From the NCBI GenBank assembly GCA_025094145.1, contig JALLLS010000084.1, forward strand, positions 62,001 to 126,000: DNA of 64,000 bases, given 5' to 3'. Below the pieces are notes generated by a model, which did no database searches, was not told the DNA's origin, and worked only from the letters and a program-made list of their open reading frames with translations. Both the position numbers and the translations under genes were made by a program. The stretch is from Spinellus fusiger (lineage: Eukaryota > Mucoromycota > Mucoromycetes > Mucorales > Phycomycetaceae). Shown here piece after piece: positions 34,816 to 47,723 of the stretch (positions are counted from its first letter, which is position 1; each line of letters opens with the position of its first letter).

Positions 34816-36166
34816 CAGTCACACAACATTAGAAAGGGTACGATTTTTCTTTTTTGAAATCATGAGAAAGAACATGCTTTATGCATGAAAAGGTTACGAC
34901 CTCAAAATACATACTAATGACCTCAAATTCAACAAAAAGTTGGTTTAGCATATTTTCTATAGTAATATATATATATATAGTTAATATTTTGTATGGCCTC
35001 CTTTGGCATCAATGACTGTCTGGTATCTATCTGTTATGTTTTGAATTTATTGTTATGCAAATTCAATACCAATCCTCTCCCCCACTCCTCTGCAAGTAGA
35101 GTATTCACACTTTCAACATTTGGTAATAAATACCATTCTTTCCTTAATACATCTTTCCAAGGCCCACCAGACATGTTCAATTGGGATCAAGTCAGGGATT
35201 TGTGTAAGCTATTCATCAAAACACTTAATTGCATATGTGTTTTTCCACCATGTTGTATAGACACCTGTATGGCAGCTAACCCCATCTTCTTGGAATATAA
35301 AGTCCCTGTTCTCTTTCTCATTCAATTCAATAAACCATGACAGAAAGTTCTCTGCCAAAATATCAACATATACATCCTGATTTACAGTGCCATCAATAAA
35401 GACCAAAGGCCCAAATCTAGCAGCCCAGAAACAGCTCCAGATCATTACACTGCCTTTCCACTCATTTTGGTTGTAGTTACACTATGAGCAGCCTTATACT
35501 TCTCTCGGATCTTTCGAATCATTCTGGCCCCTCCTTGGTAACCCTCTACTTCAAACCGTGACTCATCAGATCATACAATGCATCTCCAGTCATCAGGGGT
35601 CCAATTGACCCGTTCCTTGGCCCAACGAAGTCTTTTCTTCATGTTTTTTCTTCAGACAACCATGGCTTGTGTGCTACCAAGTAAGAACCAAACCCAACCT
35701 GGTGTATATATCTGATGAGTATTGCTCTACAGATGATTATCTCATATGCTTTAAGTTCCAAATTTATATAGTTATAGAAGGCAAATGGGTTGCCTCTTAG
35801 AATGACCTCAAGTCATCTTAGGCCTCTCTCATTGATTTTTTTTTGTGTGCACCAGAACTAGAATTTGGTATATGTGTACCAATAGTCTTGATTATACTAA
35901 TAATATTCTGGGCAGTAGATTTGCTAATGCCAACGACCTTTGAAATGCTACTCATGGATCAATTCTCGTATTTTAAAACTAATAAGCACCCCAGTACTCT
36001 CATTCTTTAAGCTTATTATAAGCTCTAGAGTTTCTAGTTGATGATTCTGCGTTTGACATTTGAGATTGTTTAATGGAATGTGATTCTGTGGTAAAAAGAA
36101 GAAAAAGAATCATGTTTAAAAATGTATAAATTATGGGGTCGTATATTTACTAATTTTGTGTGATTG
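34816..36166 (-). mobile_element. Degenerate full-length Tc1/mariner element (1351 bp)
   Basis: Inverted repeats start CAGTCACACAACATTAGAAA at 34816 and CAATCACACAAAATTAGTAA on the opposite strand at 36166, with TA at both edges (34814-34815 and 36167-36168). The minus strand encodes a broken transposase. The open part 35445..35209 has SCFWAARFGPLVFIDGTVNQ and DFIFQEDGVSCHTG (second catalytic Asp), and further on IPIEHVWWALE (Glu) and DAKGGHTKY at the end. Multiple stops. Its TIR differs from that of the neighbour at 34139-34813 with which it shares a TA. Confidence 0.88.
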
Positions 36167-37036
36167 TATATGTGCATAGAAAACCAGTGGAATTCACAGT
36201 TTCCATTGATAGATATACAAACATTATGCTTTAGCACAACTTAGTTTTCAAATCACAGATTGAATCAATGATACGTGAAAACCAATTATAAAACAGAAAT
36301 AGTATAAGAGAAAAGTCAACTCGTCTTTATTTTCTTTTCTTCATGGAACTTACTCTAAAGATTGTAGCAGTAAAAAGCTCAATCACTGGTATTGGATGGA
36401 AGCCGAGTTGTCCCTGTCATGACATGCATCTTCAACAGTCAATTGTGAAAGGTTTGCAAGATACCTCGAGAAGAGAGACAGAATCACCACAGTATTGCAT
36501 AACTAATTATTCAAATGAAGATACTCCTGCTGTGGAAAACTGAAATACCAATAGTTTACTTCCATTTCGTAAAATGAAGCTTTCAAGCTTTATTAATCAA
36601 CAACAATCAAACAAACGACTAGCTAGTAATAGACGACCTACCAAGACATTAAAAAAGAATCCAGTGTAGTTATCGCTACACTAAACCAAGATACACATAA
36701 GTCTTTTTTTGAATCATACTACATTTCTATACTATTTTATCTCCCAAAAATGTACCACTATTCTCAGAAAATAGTGTAATTATTGCTAAGATAGGCAGAT
36801 AGTGTTTGAAACTTCATTTAGACATCGAAAACACCCTTTTCAAATATATTAGCCAATCATAAAAATAGTGTGATATTATTGTCCATGTATTTACTTTTAT
36901 ATCCCAAAAATCTTTAGGTGTGTATAGAACCTGTCAATGAGCTGAAGTTCAAATCCAAGAGAAATTTGCTCCAGGAAAAAGAAAAATTATCTATGGTAGT
37001 AGTAAAAAAAAAAGATTATTTTCTTTTCTCGGACTC
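36167..37036. other. AT-rich intergenic region upstream of RRP8
   Basis: No gene supported. It holds a short palindromic GTGTAGTTATCGCTACAC at 36674-36691 and an A-rich run before the RRP8 start. A 66-codon frame at 36343-36543 is unrecognised. Confidence 0.45.
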
Positions 37037-38908
37037 ATGCAGCCTCTTTTCGAAGCCACGGGTTGGTCATTACCCACTACTATTGCAGTAGAGAAAGAAG
37101 AAAAAACACTCAAGACAAACAAACCACGAGGCAAAAACCAAGAGCCGAAAGTACAGACAAAAGAAGAAGTGGCTACAAAAGAAGCAGATCAGCTACAGAA
37201 ACAAGTGTCCCGGTTGAGACAGCAAACAGGGCAAGAAGAAAGACCCATTGCAGTCAACTCAAATGCTAATAAGCGTCCTCTTGATGAAGAGGGCAATTCA
37301 AAGAAGCGCTGCAAACCCTCTCGTTCTAAGCGAGCAAAATTGGCAGCTGCTAAACGTCAAGGTACAGTGCCCGAGACAAGACCATTGGCAGCTACACCGG
37401 CAGTAAAGCCTGAGCAGAAGAAGACAGTTCCTGCAAAGAAGGACTCTGTTTCTAAAGGCCAGCAGCCTAGTGAAGATGTCATTATGGAAATAGCAAAGAC
37501 ACCTGCACCCAAAAAACAAGATACAGTCAACAAGGCAGTTAGTAAAGTAGCTAATGTCTCTAAGAAGGCTACAGTAAAAGCACAGGAGATCGTGAAAGTC
37601 AAGGAAGCAGTAGTGAATGTTAAGGAGACCACAGTGAATGTTAAGGAAGCAGTAGTGAGTGTTAAGAAAACTACAGTAAAAGCCAATGAAGATGCCAAAA
37701 TCAAGAATGGTGCAGCAGGCAAAGTATTAAATGCCCAACAGAAAAAGAAATTGCAAGCAGTAAGTTATTATTGCCACTAAAAAGAACATTAGAATTAGTA
37801 CTTACTTATCCAACCCTTTCTATAAATACATATAAATTAGCTACTTGCTGGTAAGAACAAACCAACAGAAGAGCCCCAGCAAGAAGAGCAGAAGCCTAAA
37901 GCAGCTAAGCCTGCAGAGAAATCCAAGCCTACAGAAAAGGTCAAGCCTGCAGAAAAGGTCAAGCCTGCAGAAAAGGCCAAAGACACATCTTCTACATTAA
38001 CACCTCTCCAGGCCAAAATGAAAGAGAAGCTTTCTGGTGCTCGCTTTCGCTGGCTGAATGAAAAACTCTACACAACAAAAGGTGGCGAGGCTTATGAACT
38101 CTTTCAGGAGAAACCTGAGCTCTTTGATGAAGTAAGTGTGCTTGTTAAGGGGTCTTACTTAAGAGAACAAGTATCATGAAGGATTCCGTCATCAAGTAGA
38201 GTCTTGGCCTGTCAATCCCGTGGATGTTATTCTTGAACAACTCTCTCAAATGCCAGAGGGCACTGTGATTGCTGATCTTGGATGTGGTGATGCCAAGATT
38301 GGACACACCCTGACAAAACAGAATGTATTGAGTTTTGACTTGATCGCAAAGAACAGTCGAGTCATTGCTTGTGATATTTCCAAACTACCTCTTCCTGCTA
38401 ACTTTGTAGATGTTGCTGTCTTTTCACTCTCTTTGATGGGCACCAACTATATTGAGTTCTTAAAAGAAGCCCATCGTGTGCTTAAAGTAGGGTAAGTAGC
38501 CTGTCTTTCTATACAGGATAGACTCATCCTTTCCCTCTCATGTGTTTAGGGGTGAGTTGAAGATATCCGAAGTAGTGAGTCGGTTCAGTGATGTTGATGC
38601 CTTTATCGATCTGTTGGAGAATCTTGGTTATGAGTTTATTAGCAAGGTAGGTTCTTTTTATACTATAGACTGTTAGTGTACTCACCACTCTGTAGGAGGA
38701 CGATAACAAGATGTTCGTTATGCTCTACTTTACAAAACAAGCAGATGCACCTGCTGCTATAGAGGAGGACGATGATATGCTTCAAGGACTTACCAAGACA
38801 CAGAAACGCTCTCTTCAAAAGGGAGCAGGTGTAAGAGGTGTTACAGTAAAGAAATTGCAGAAACAATCACAACAACTTCTCAAGCCTTGTTTATATAAGA
38901 AGCGTTAA
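37037..38908 (+). CDS. RRP8: Ribosomal RNA-processing protein 8, 25S rRNA m1A methyltransferase
   Basis: Nucleolar S-adenosylmethionine-dependent enzyme that makes N1-methyladenosine in 25S rRNA. Five exons: 37037..37759, 37841..38131, 38172..38491, 38550..38646 and 38696..38908, total 547 aa with all phases consistent. The first 340 residues are Lys/Ala rich and repetitive (VKEAVVNVKET-type and EKVKPAEKVKPAEK repeats), fitting a nucleolar, disordered extension. The catalytic domain starts at LQAKMKEKLSGARFRWLNE and has the SAM motif VIADLGCGDAKIG, CDISKLPLP, SLSLMGTNY, then VLKVGGELKISEV across an exon junction. The third intron is only 40 nt in this model; an acceptor six bases earlier would add two residues. 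Convergent with RBM25; the stops are 122 bp apart. Confidence 0.94.
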
Positions 38909-39030
38909 AGCATTCTCATTTTAAAATCCATAAACCGCTACACATCTACACATATTTACTACGCATTCACTATTCTCATGACTTCAAGAAAGAATGTTGT
39001 ATTTCTAGCAGTGTACATTATAGTGTTGTT

Positions 39031-41266
39031 TTATAATCTTTGAAATTTGCGTTCTGTTTCGAATATAAGGGCTCTCCATAACTTCATGACAAACACAAGT
39101 GCCTCCTCATCCAATGTCTACAAGGATAAGTCCACTGTCTTTCTACAGCTACTTACCATCTCAAGCTCAGTAACAAGATCTGTGGGGGATTTCTTCGTGC
39201 GTACAAAGTCAAGAATGAAGTTGACCAAATCATCTTCTTGCACACCAACAATTTCTATAATCTTCTTGGATACAAAAGGCTGAAGTTTACTAGAGACTAA
39301 GTCGTCATCCACTTCATTCCATTTCACAGACCAATTCCATAATTCCTGTTCAGAACTAGGAATAGAGCCGATTAGCTCTTTAACACGCTGTGTACGTTCC
39401 TCAGGATCAAGATTAGAAGCACCCTCTAGTGTCATGTCATCACCATAATCCAATGGCACCAGTACACGCTTCTTTTTGGCTCCTTCCTCCTCCTCCTCCT
39501 CCTCATTCCCTCCCATGTTAGTAACACGCTTAATGGGTAAATTAAAGTTGAGTTTTCTTGGTTTGATCTCAATTCTTGTCACTTCATCGGAATCTCTGTT
39601 CAGGTAATTGCTCTCTCTTCGCATGCGCTCTTCTTCTTCTGCACGTCTTTTGGCTTCTTCAATTTCATGTACTTCTGCACGTCTGTCTTCCTGATCCCGT
39701 TCTTCCTCTCGTCGTTTCACATCTTCTCTTGACTTTCTCCACCGTGAACTGTTCAATCCCCTCTTATTAGCCACACTGCTGCCTTGCTTATAACTTACCG
39801 GCTCACATAGAACTCTTCTCCTCTATCCATTTCCACTTCATCATCCCACTCTGCTAGTCTTCGTGTCCAATACACCCTACTATTGGTCTCTCTTTCGTCT
39901 TCTTCATTCTCTCTTTGTACATCTCGATGGTAATTGCGCAGACGACTGCTCTCTCTGTTCTCGTACCGTTTCTCCCTCTACTGTCCTTAGTTCTCCCCCT
40001 TCTTCTGCTGTCTGGGCTTACCTGTTGGAAGGCTGATTGAACATCCTTCTCATGCTGTGCTACTCTTCTACGCTCATTCTCCTCATCATCCTCTGCACAA
40101 CTATCAGGCTCTGACAATTGTTCTGTGTGTCCACGGTGGAAATCTTGTCGGCTGAATCGATCCCCACGACGTCTGTGATCATGATCCGACCAGCGTTCAC
40201 GACTACGGTCTTGTTCACGTCGATGTTTTTCCTGGTCTCTCTTCACAGCACGATCCTTGAAAAAAGCCAATTCCTTGGTGATGATGTCTTCCTCACTACT
40301 GACAGGAGCAGCAGCACGGGGAGGTGCATCAGGATCATGTCCGTCATGAAGAGCCTGGACCAATTGCTTGACAGATTCCAAGGCCTTGTTGGTTTCCTCT
40401 ACTTCATTCTTTACATACACACAAAGAGAGGGAGAGAGGGAGAGAGAGATAAGATGGCGTGCTTATGGATAGACAAGTAGGTAGGTAGGTAGGTAGATAG
40501 ATAGATAGGCTATCCTCCTATAATAGTCTTTTCTTTTTCTTTTTCTTTTTCTTTTTTCTTTTTCTTTTTCTTTTCTTTCGTTCTTCTATTTGTTTATACC
40601 TCTGCCTTGACGCGTGTCTTTTTATATTGCTCGAGGTGTTCCTTCACAACATCGTCTACTTTGACCTTGTAGCTTTGTAAGAAAGAAAAAAGAAAGAAAA
40701 GACACACACATACACGCACACACACACACGCACACACACACACAGAAACAAAGGATAATAAACTTACAATAAGCTTCTTCTTCACGTCACTCCCATCCAT
40801 TGCCAACAGTGTCACTCCTTCGTGTCCATCGGATCCACCCAAAACATGAAGAGCACGCAATACACTATCAGGGTCCTCATATTCTGCAAACCCAAACCCC
40901 TTGAGTTTTCCTCCAGGGTCCGTCACTCGCTTCCATTGACGAAGGGATCCACATGCCTAAGAAAGAAAAGACTCTTTTTATTGAGTTGCTGCTACTGTTG
41001 TTGCTGGGTAATGAAGGAAAGGGTTCCCTTTCTTTCTTTCTTATTTCTATTTTTCTTACTTTAAGAAAACGCTCGATCCACACATCATTCACACCAGCAG
41101 CAATAGCCCCCACAAACACAGTGGTGAGTTTCCCAGTGTCATAAGGAGAGGGCGTAGCTCTGGCAGGGGGTCTTGCGCTGTAGCCTGGGACACCAAAGGG
41201 TCTTGGTGTGGATGAGAACCCACCAGGTCTAGGTTGGCCATAAGGATTGGGTCGGTAAGGATCCAT
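39031..41266 (-). CDS. RBM25: RBM25-like RNA-binding protein (RRM and PWI domains)
   Basis: Splicing factor of the U1 snRNP/alternative-splicing class, nuclear. Seven exons on the minus strand: 41266..41060, 40956..40768, 40665..40600, 40408..40022, 39977..39799, 39748..39157 and 39117..39031, all with consistent phase, giving 568 aa. The N-terminus is Pro/Arg/Gly rich, and the RRM covers about 48-130 (TTVFVGAI as RNP2, KGFGFAEYED as RNP1). A charged Arg/Glu/Asp region follows (ERWSDHDHRRRGDRFSR and EEAKRRAEEEERMRRE), then a C-terminal PWI domain from about residue 465 (LWNWSVKWNEVDD, LQPFVSKKIIEIVG, DLVNFILDFV) ending LDEEALVFVMKLWRALIFETE. Introns of 44 and 50 nt lie within the charged region. 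Microsatellite-like pyrimidine tracts fill the longer introns. RRM-RE/RD-PWI order is diagnostic of RBM25. Confidence 0.92.
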
Positions 41267-41366
41267 CGTGGGAGCAATAAGGGTGGCTGGCTGTGTGTGT
41301 AGGATGAAGTAAGTCCCACTTCCTTGATCTTTATGTGACTTGCAAAGACGTTTTTAAGTAGAGGAT

Positions 41367-41507
41367 TTATATATTATATATTTCTATTATATATTTCTAT
41401 TATATATTTCTATTATATATTTCTATTATATATTTTATTATATATTTCTATTATATATTTTATTATATATTTTATTATATATTCTATTATATATTTTATT
41501 ATATATT
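41367..41507. repeat. TATATATTTCTATTA tandem repeat
   Basis: About 140 bp of alternating 10- and 15-bp units of the TATATATTT(CTATTA) type, upstream of the RBM25 gene. Confidence 0.9.
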
Positions 41508-41740
41508 GCTCTATTTTATTAGGCTTGCAGTCTACACACCAGGATATCTTTAGGATATAAAAGGAAATAGTCGAAATACAATTGTTTAAGAAATGACATC
41601 GATTTGAGGAGCAGAAATAAATTATGTATTCATGTTAGTTTTTAAACAATAAAAACAGTAGATTTACCTGTAAATATCTAAATCCCGGAGGAAACCACTT
41701 TCGATGTAGCGATATATGATATGAATACGAATAAGAATAT

Positions 41741-41950
41741 CTATGCTTCTTGACAGAAAGGAACTGGTCGGTGGCGACCGTTTAATCCCTCTTCTGTGAT
41801 TGTATAGATATTCTTTGATGCATTCACATCTCTGTTCCAAACAACTACACAACTTTGGCAAGTGTGGATACTGTTGAAATTCACTAATACCTCGGTGAGG
41901 ATATTTGTGATATAAGAGTGGCAGATCTTGAGAACAAAACGAAATTTCAA
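41741..41950 (-). pseudogene. Second Fanzor C-terminal remnant, different lineage
   Basis: The minus-strand frame ends IHTCQSCVVVWNRDVNASKN then ITEEGLNGRHRPVPF and a stop at 41741. WNRDVNAS is the RuvC-III motif of TnpB/Fanzor, and CxxC directly before it is the second half of the zinc ribbon; a shifted upstream CHSY segment probably held the first half. The sequence differs clearly from the LWNRDLAATLNF type in the inverted arms, and the GLNGRxRPxPF tail is typical of a different Fanzor group. Only about 65 codons remain, without the nuclease core. Confidence 0.75.
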
Positions 41951-42699
41951 AAGTCATTTGCTTAATCAGAATCACCAAAGTAATCCAGACTGCAACAACA
42001 TTCTAGAAAAGAAAAGAATTGCTTAAAGAACAGTTGCCTAGTTACCCGTTGTGATCAAATCGTGTGTTGTGTTCCTGTTCATGTACCCTCTTTGATTTCC
42101 CTAGACTAGCCTTTGTACTAATACTCTATTTCGTAGTCCCTACTAGAGACCGAGCTACTACAGATCCATCTCTCTAGTGGTCTTGTTGATAACCACAGTG
42201 CCCTTTATTACAAAATAAAGGAGATATTTTACAACAAAATCACTTTATGGAATTCTATGGCCTTGAAATACAGGGCCAAAACTATACACACTGTAGGATA
42301 GGGCTGCCACCCTTCCCAGTCTGCTTGGATGTTCTATGAAGACCATATCTATTGCTTGGGAATAGCAAATTAGACAAATTCATAGTCAAAGAAGAAATAG
42401 AAAACTAATATAAAAGTTTAGTTGTCTATATCTTTAATAAAATAGACTTTGATCCAAACAGCTTCCTAGCGTATAAACAAGATAATCTTTAGGAACTTGA
42501 GTAGCTGACTTTCTTATTCTCGACTTGTTTTCTTTGGTTGGCTAATGTGTTTGAAAAGAACCTTTTCACTGTCTGTCTGTTTTAGCATTGACTATGGACT
42601 GTGTAATTAAACACTATAAAGTTGGATAAAAGGAAGAAGTAAACCTGACATTACAACTCAATCACTGTATTTATTGTTTAACATGTGCTATCCATAAGC
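41951..42699. other. AT-rich intergenic region
   Basis: No gene or defined element seen between the Fanzor relic and the dispersed repeat. Confidence 0.4.
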
Positions 42700-43445
42700 C
42701 TACAGTATAACACTCAAGTACTCGTCAAGATGAGCATAACTAAGCAAGGTAATGTACTGTTATTAACAAAGAAAAACAATAGAAAGAGTTTGTAGACAAT
42801 ACCAAGGACTATTCTAGTGATAAAAAGGTAAGCAGTGTCTTCATCTGGGCTTGAGTTCAATGTAATCCACAAGACATAGTACTGACTTATTTTAATAGAT
42901 GATATATGACTCATTATTCTCAAGACAAGTATGAAGTACAAGGTAAGCATATCATCTCTCTTGATTGAATTATTACTAATGCACTCTTCTGTTATTAGAT
43001 AAGTTAAGACTCTTTCTCAAGTCAGTCTCAGGTGGTCTATTCTTCCTTCTATACTGTCTAAGGTGTCTAGGTTGTCTAGGGTATACTCCTGAGCATAGTT
43101 ATCTATCTCCCAAGGATAAAGCATAAGGCTTTTAGGGTGTAAATTCTATTGCTATGAAGGAATATACCTAGAACAGCAGTAGCTATAGTAATAGTATGTT
43201 ATTAGCTACAGTATTATTAGCTATATTATTACAATAAACAATTTTATCCATCAACAATTTTATTCATAAACACTATTTTCTATTGATAATACAATTTGAT
43301 ATTGAGCTATTCCACAAAAAGAAATAATAATTTGGATACTTGCAAACCTTTGATTTTAAACACAGATACATAAAAAGCAAGAATTTTTTAGACGTAAAAG
43401 GAAGGATATATCCCCGCTTAAAGGCCAGACAAATCTCTTGGTGTG
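42700..43445 (-). repeat. Dispersed repeat, copy 2 (inverted relative to 33505-34060)
   Basis: The reverse complement aligns with 33505-34060 through several blocks, including GTCTGGCCTTTAAGCGGG near 43430-43413 and AACAAAGAAAAACAATAGA at 42766-42785. This copy is longer because of insertions in the AT-rich middle. Confidence 0.7.
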
Positions 43446-43469
43446 TAGAGTCCTAAGAGTAAAAGTGCT

Positions 43470-43749
43470 TTATGTAGAAACAAGGTGTGGGTCCAGTCTT
43501 TTTGTAATGGAGATAGGCAGGGGTCGAGGGTGTGTGTCCAGACAGGCCTGCAGCATGACTGTGGCTGTGGCTGTGGCTGTAGGGGACTCCACAGACACAG
43601 GATGATTTGCCTGCAAATAAGGCAGTAGAAAGTCAAGTAGAAGAGACAGAGGAAAAAGAGCTGACAGCGTAGTTGCAACCAACACCACCTATGAACCGCC
43701 CTCATGCTCATATAAGTTACACTCCAAAATGATATATATATATATAAAC

Positions 43750-43785
<36 letters not shown>

Positions 43786-45286
43786 TTGCTTTCTCATCAC
43801 ATCCACTCCACTCCACTCCACTCCAACCAACACTTGCCTTTGTACAGAGAGGACTGTTGGACCCAATATCCATACCCATCAGTGTATCCAGCAACATAGG
43901 AAGGGATTTCACCATATCCTTCTGTGCCCCATACCCAAGGAAGAGACGAAGCACCTCAAATGAAGCCAATTGTCGCTCCAGGATAAAATGTTGAGTCTCC
44001 TGCAACACCAGCCTGAACATCTCCTCCCACTGTAGATGCACTAGATGGACCAGGCCTGCATTCTTCTGCTCTGGCTGCAAATCCTCAGCAATACCCGCCT
44101 CCACCATATCCACCCGACACTGATGATCGATTTCTGCGAGTCGTTCCTCACTGGCCCTGACAATGTCTGGATACGCATCGGTGGTGCCTGTCCATAGCAG
44201 GGGCAGAATGATGTGGGCGTGCGTGTATCTGTCTTTGGGCGACCACTGCACCAACACTCTTCCCATGGCATTGACAAGAGCCACACGCACAAGAGGAGAG
44301 TGGTCGTAAAGAAGAGCAGGAAGAACAGGCGCACGTCCTCTATCGCTGTCGGCTGCCACTAGTCCATGGATCCACTGTGCATTCTGAAGCACTGCCTCCA
44401 ATGTCTTATGTTAAGGGCATAAGCTCAAAGACCTCATAGGCTAACACAGGCAGGGGGTATATATATATATGTATGTATGTGTGTGTGTGTGTGTGTGTAG
44501 GTGTGTGTTCTTTATTACCTCTAGTCCCAGGACACGCACAGCTGCATGATGATGATACAGCCATCCCAGTGTCATTTTTACAGGGCGCTCTCCTGCATAG
44601 CCCATCAGCACAGGTGCGTGTCGGGCAGCCGTTGCTAGGAGACAGGCACCCTGCTTCTGCACACCAGGAAATGTATCCACCAGAGTGCGCTGGACAATGG
44701 CAAGAACAGTCTCCAGCTGCTGTGGCTGGGTATGAAGAAGAGCAGTGTGTACAAGCATCACCCATGCAAGTCGGGTTTCTTCTGTAGGCTCGACTCCAGG
44801 CTGGAATCTTTCAAGGCCTTGGTGGGTTATGGTGTCAAATACAGTGACAGGTACCACGGAGACACTTTGGACACATCTAGAAAAGAGAGAGAAAGAAAGA
44901 GAAAGAGAGAGAGAGCGTATAAGAAGGTGCGAGAGAGTGTCTATAGGAAGACCCCATGGTCACCTTGTCAGGAGTTGGACAGACTCTTCACGCACTTGGT
45001 CCATAGGATTCTGTGTGCAGAGTAGCAAGTCAGGCACAACACCTACCACCATGTTCTGAATGTCTTGTTGGCTGTCTTGGGTTGAGACAAGAGCGGTTTC
45101 CATGGTAGCGTGTAATGAGCTCAGGGCCTGCTGTTTGGCTCTACGGTCGTTGCTGCATGTGTCCTTGAGAATAGACAAGAGCTGGACTAATGACTAAGAG
45201 AACATACTCGGAGCAATCCTTCTTAAGGAAGAAGAAGAGGTTTATTTACTTACTGCTTGTAGGTTAGTGATATAAGCTTCGGCCAT
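43470..45286 (-). CDS. HEAT-repeat protein resembling dynein axonemal assembly factor 5 (HEATR2)
   Basis: Five exons fit in phase: 45286..45254, 45193..44964, 44876..44519, 44404..43838 and 43610..43470, giving 442 aa. The fourth intron uses a GC donor (AAG|GCAAGT) with acceptor TTTGCAG. The protein is alpha-helical with successive HEAT-like units: PDLLLCTQNPMDQVREESVQ, then TLVDTFPGVQKQGACLLATA, HHHAAVRVLGLE and YDHSPLVRVALVNAMGRVL, and LLWTGTTDAYPDIVRASEE. The order and spacing of these units match the N-terminal half of DNAAF5/HEATR2, a cytoplasmic factor for dynein-arm preassembly in ciliated cells, though it is about half the animal length. HEAT repeats are generic, so another scaffold role is possible. 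Confidence 0.6.
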
Positions 45287-45603
45287 ATAAAATAAATAAA
45301 TAAATAAAAACAAGCAGAGAGAGGAAGGAAAAAAAAAACCGACATGAATTTTACTTTCTTTCTTTCTTTCCTCCCATTTTAAACCCCTACACACATCCTA
45401 CACACACTGATGATGATGATCTTGAACATAAACAAAGTATGGAAAAACTGAACATGTGAATCTTTAATGATAAGACAAAAAATGCAAAGGAGAAGAAGAG
45501 AAGAGAAAGATAAAAGGAGAGAAACAACATGGGAAGGTGTGTGTGACGTTGATTTTGTGGATGCTATAGAAGAATGAGCTTCCCTCCCTATCTCTTTTTT
45601 TTT

Positions 45604-47723
<2,120 letters not shown>

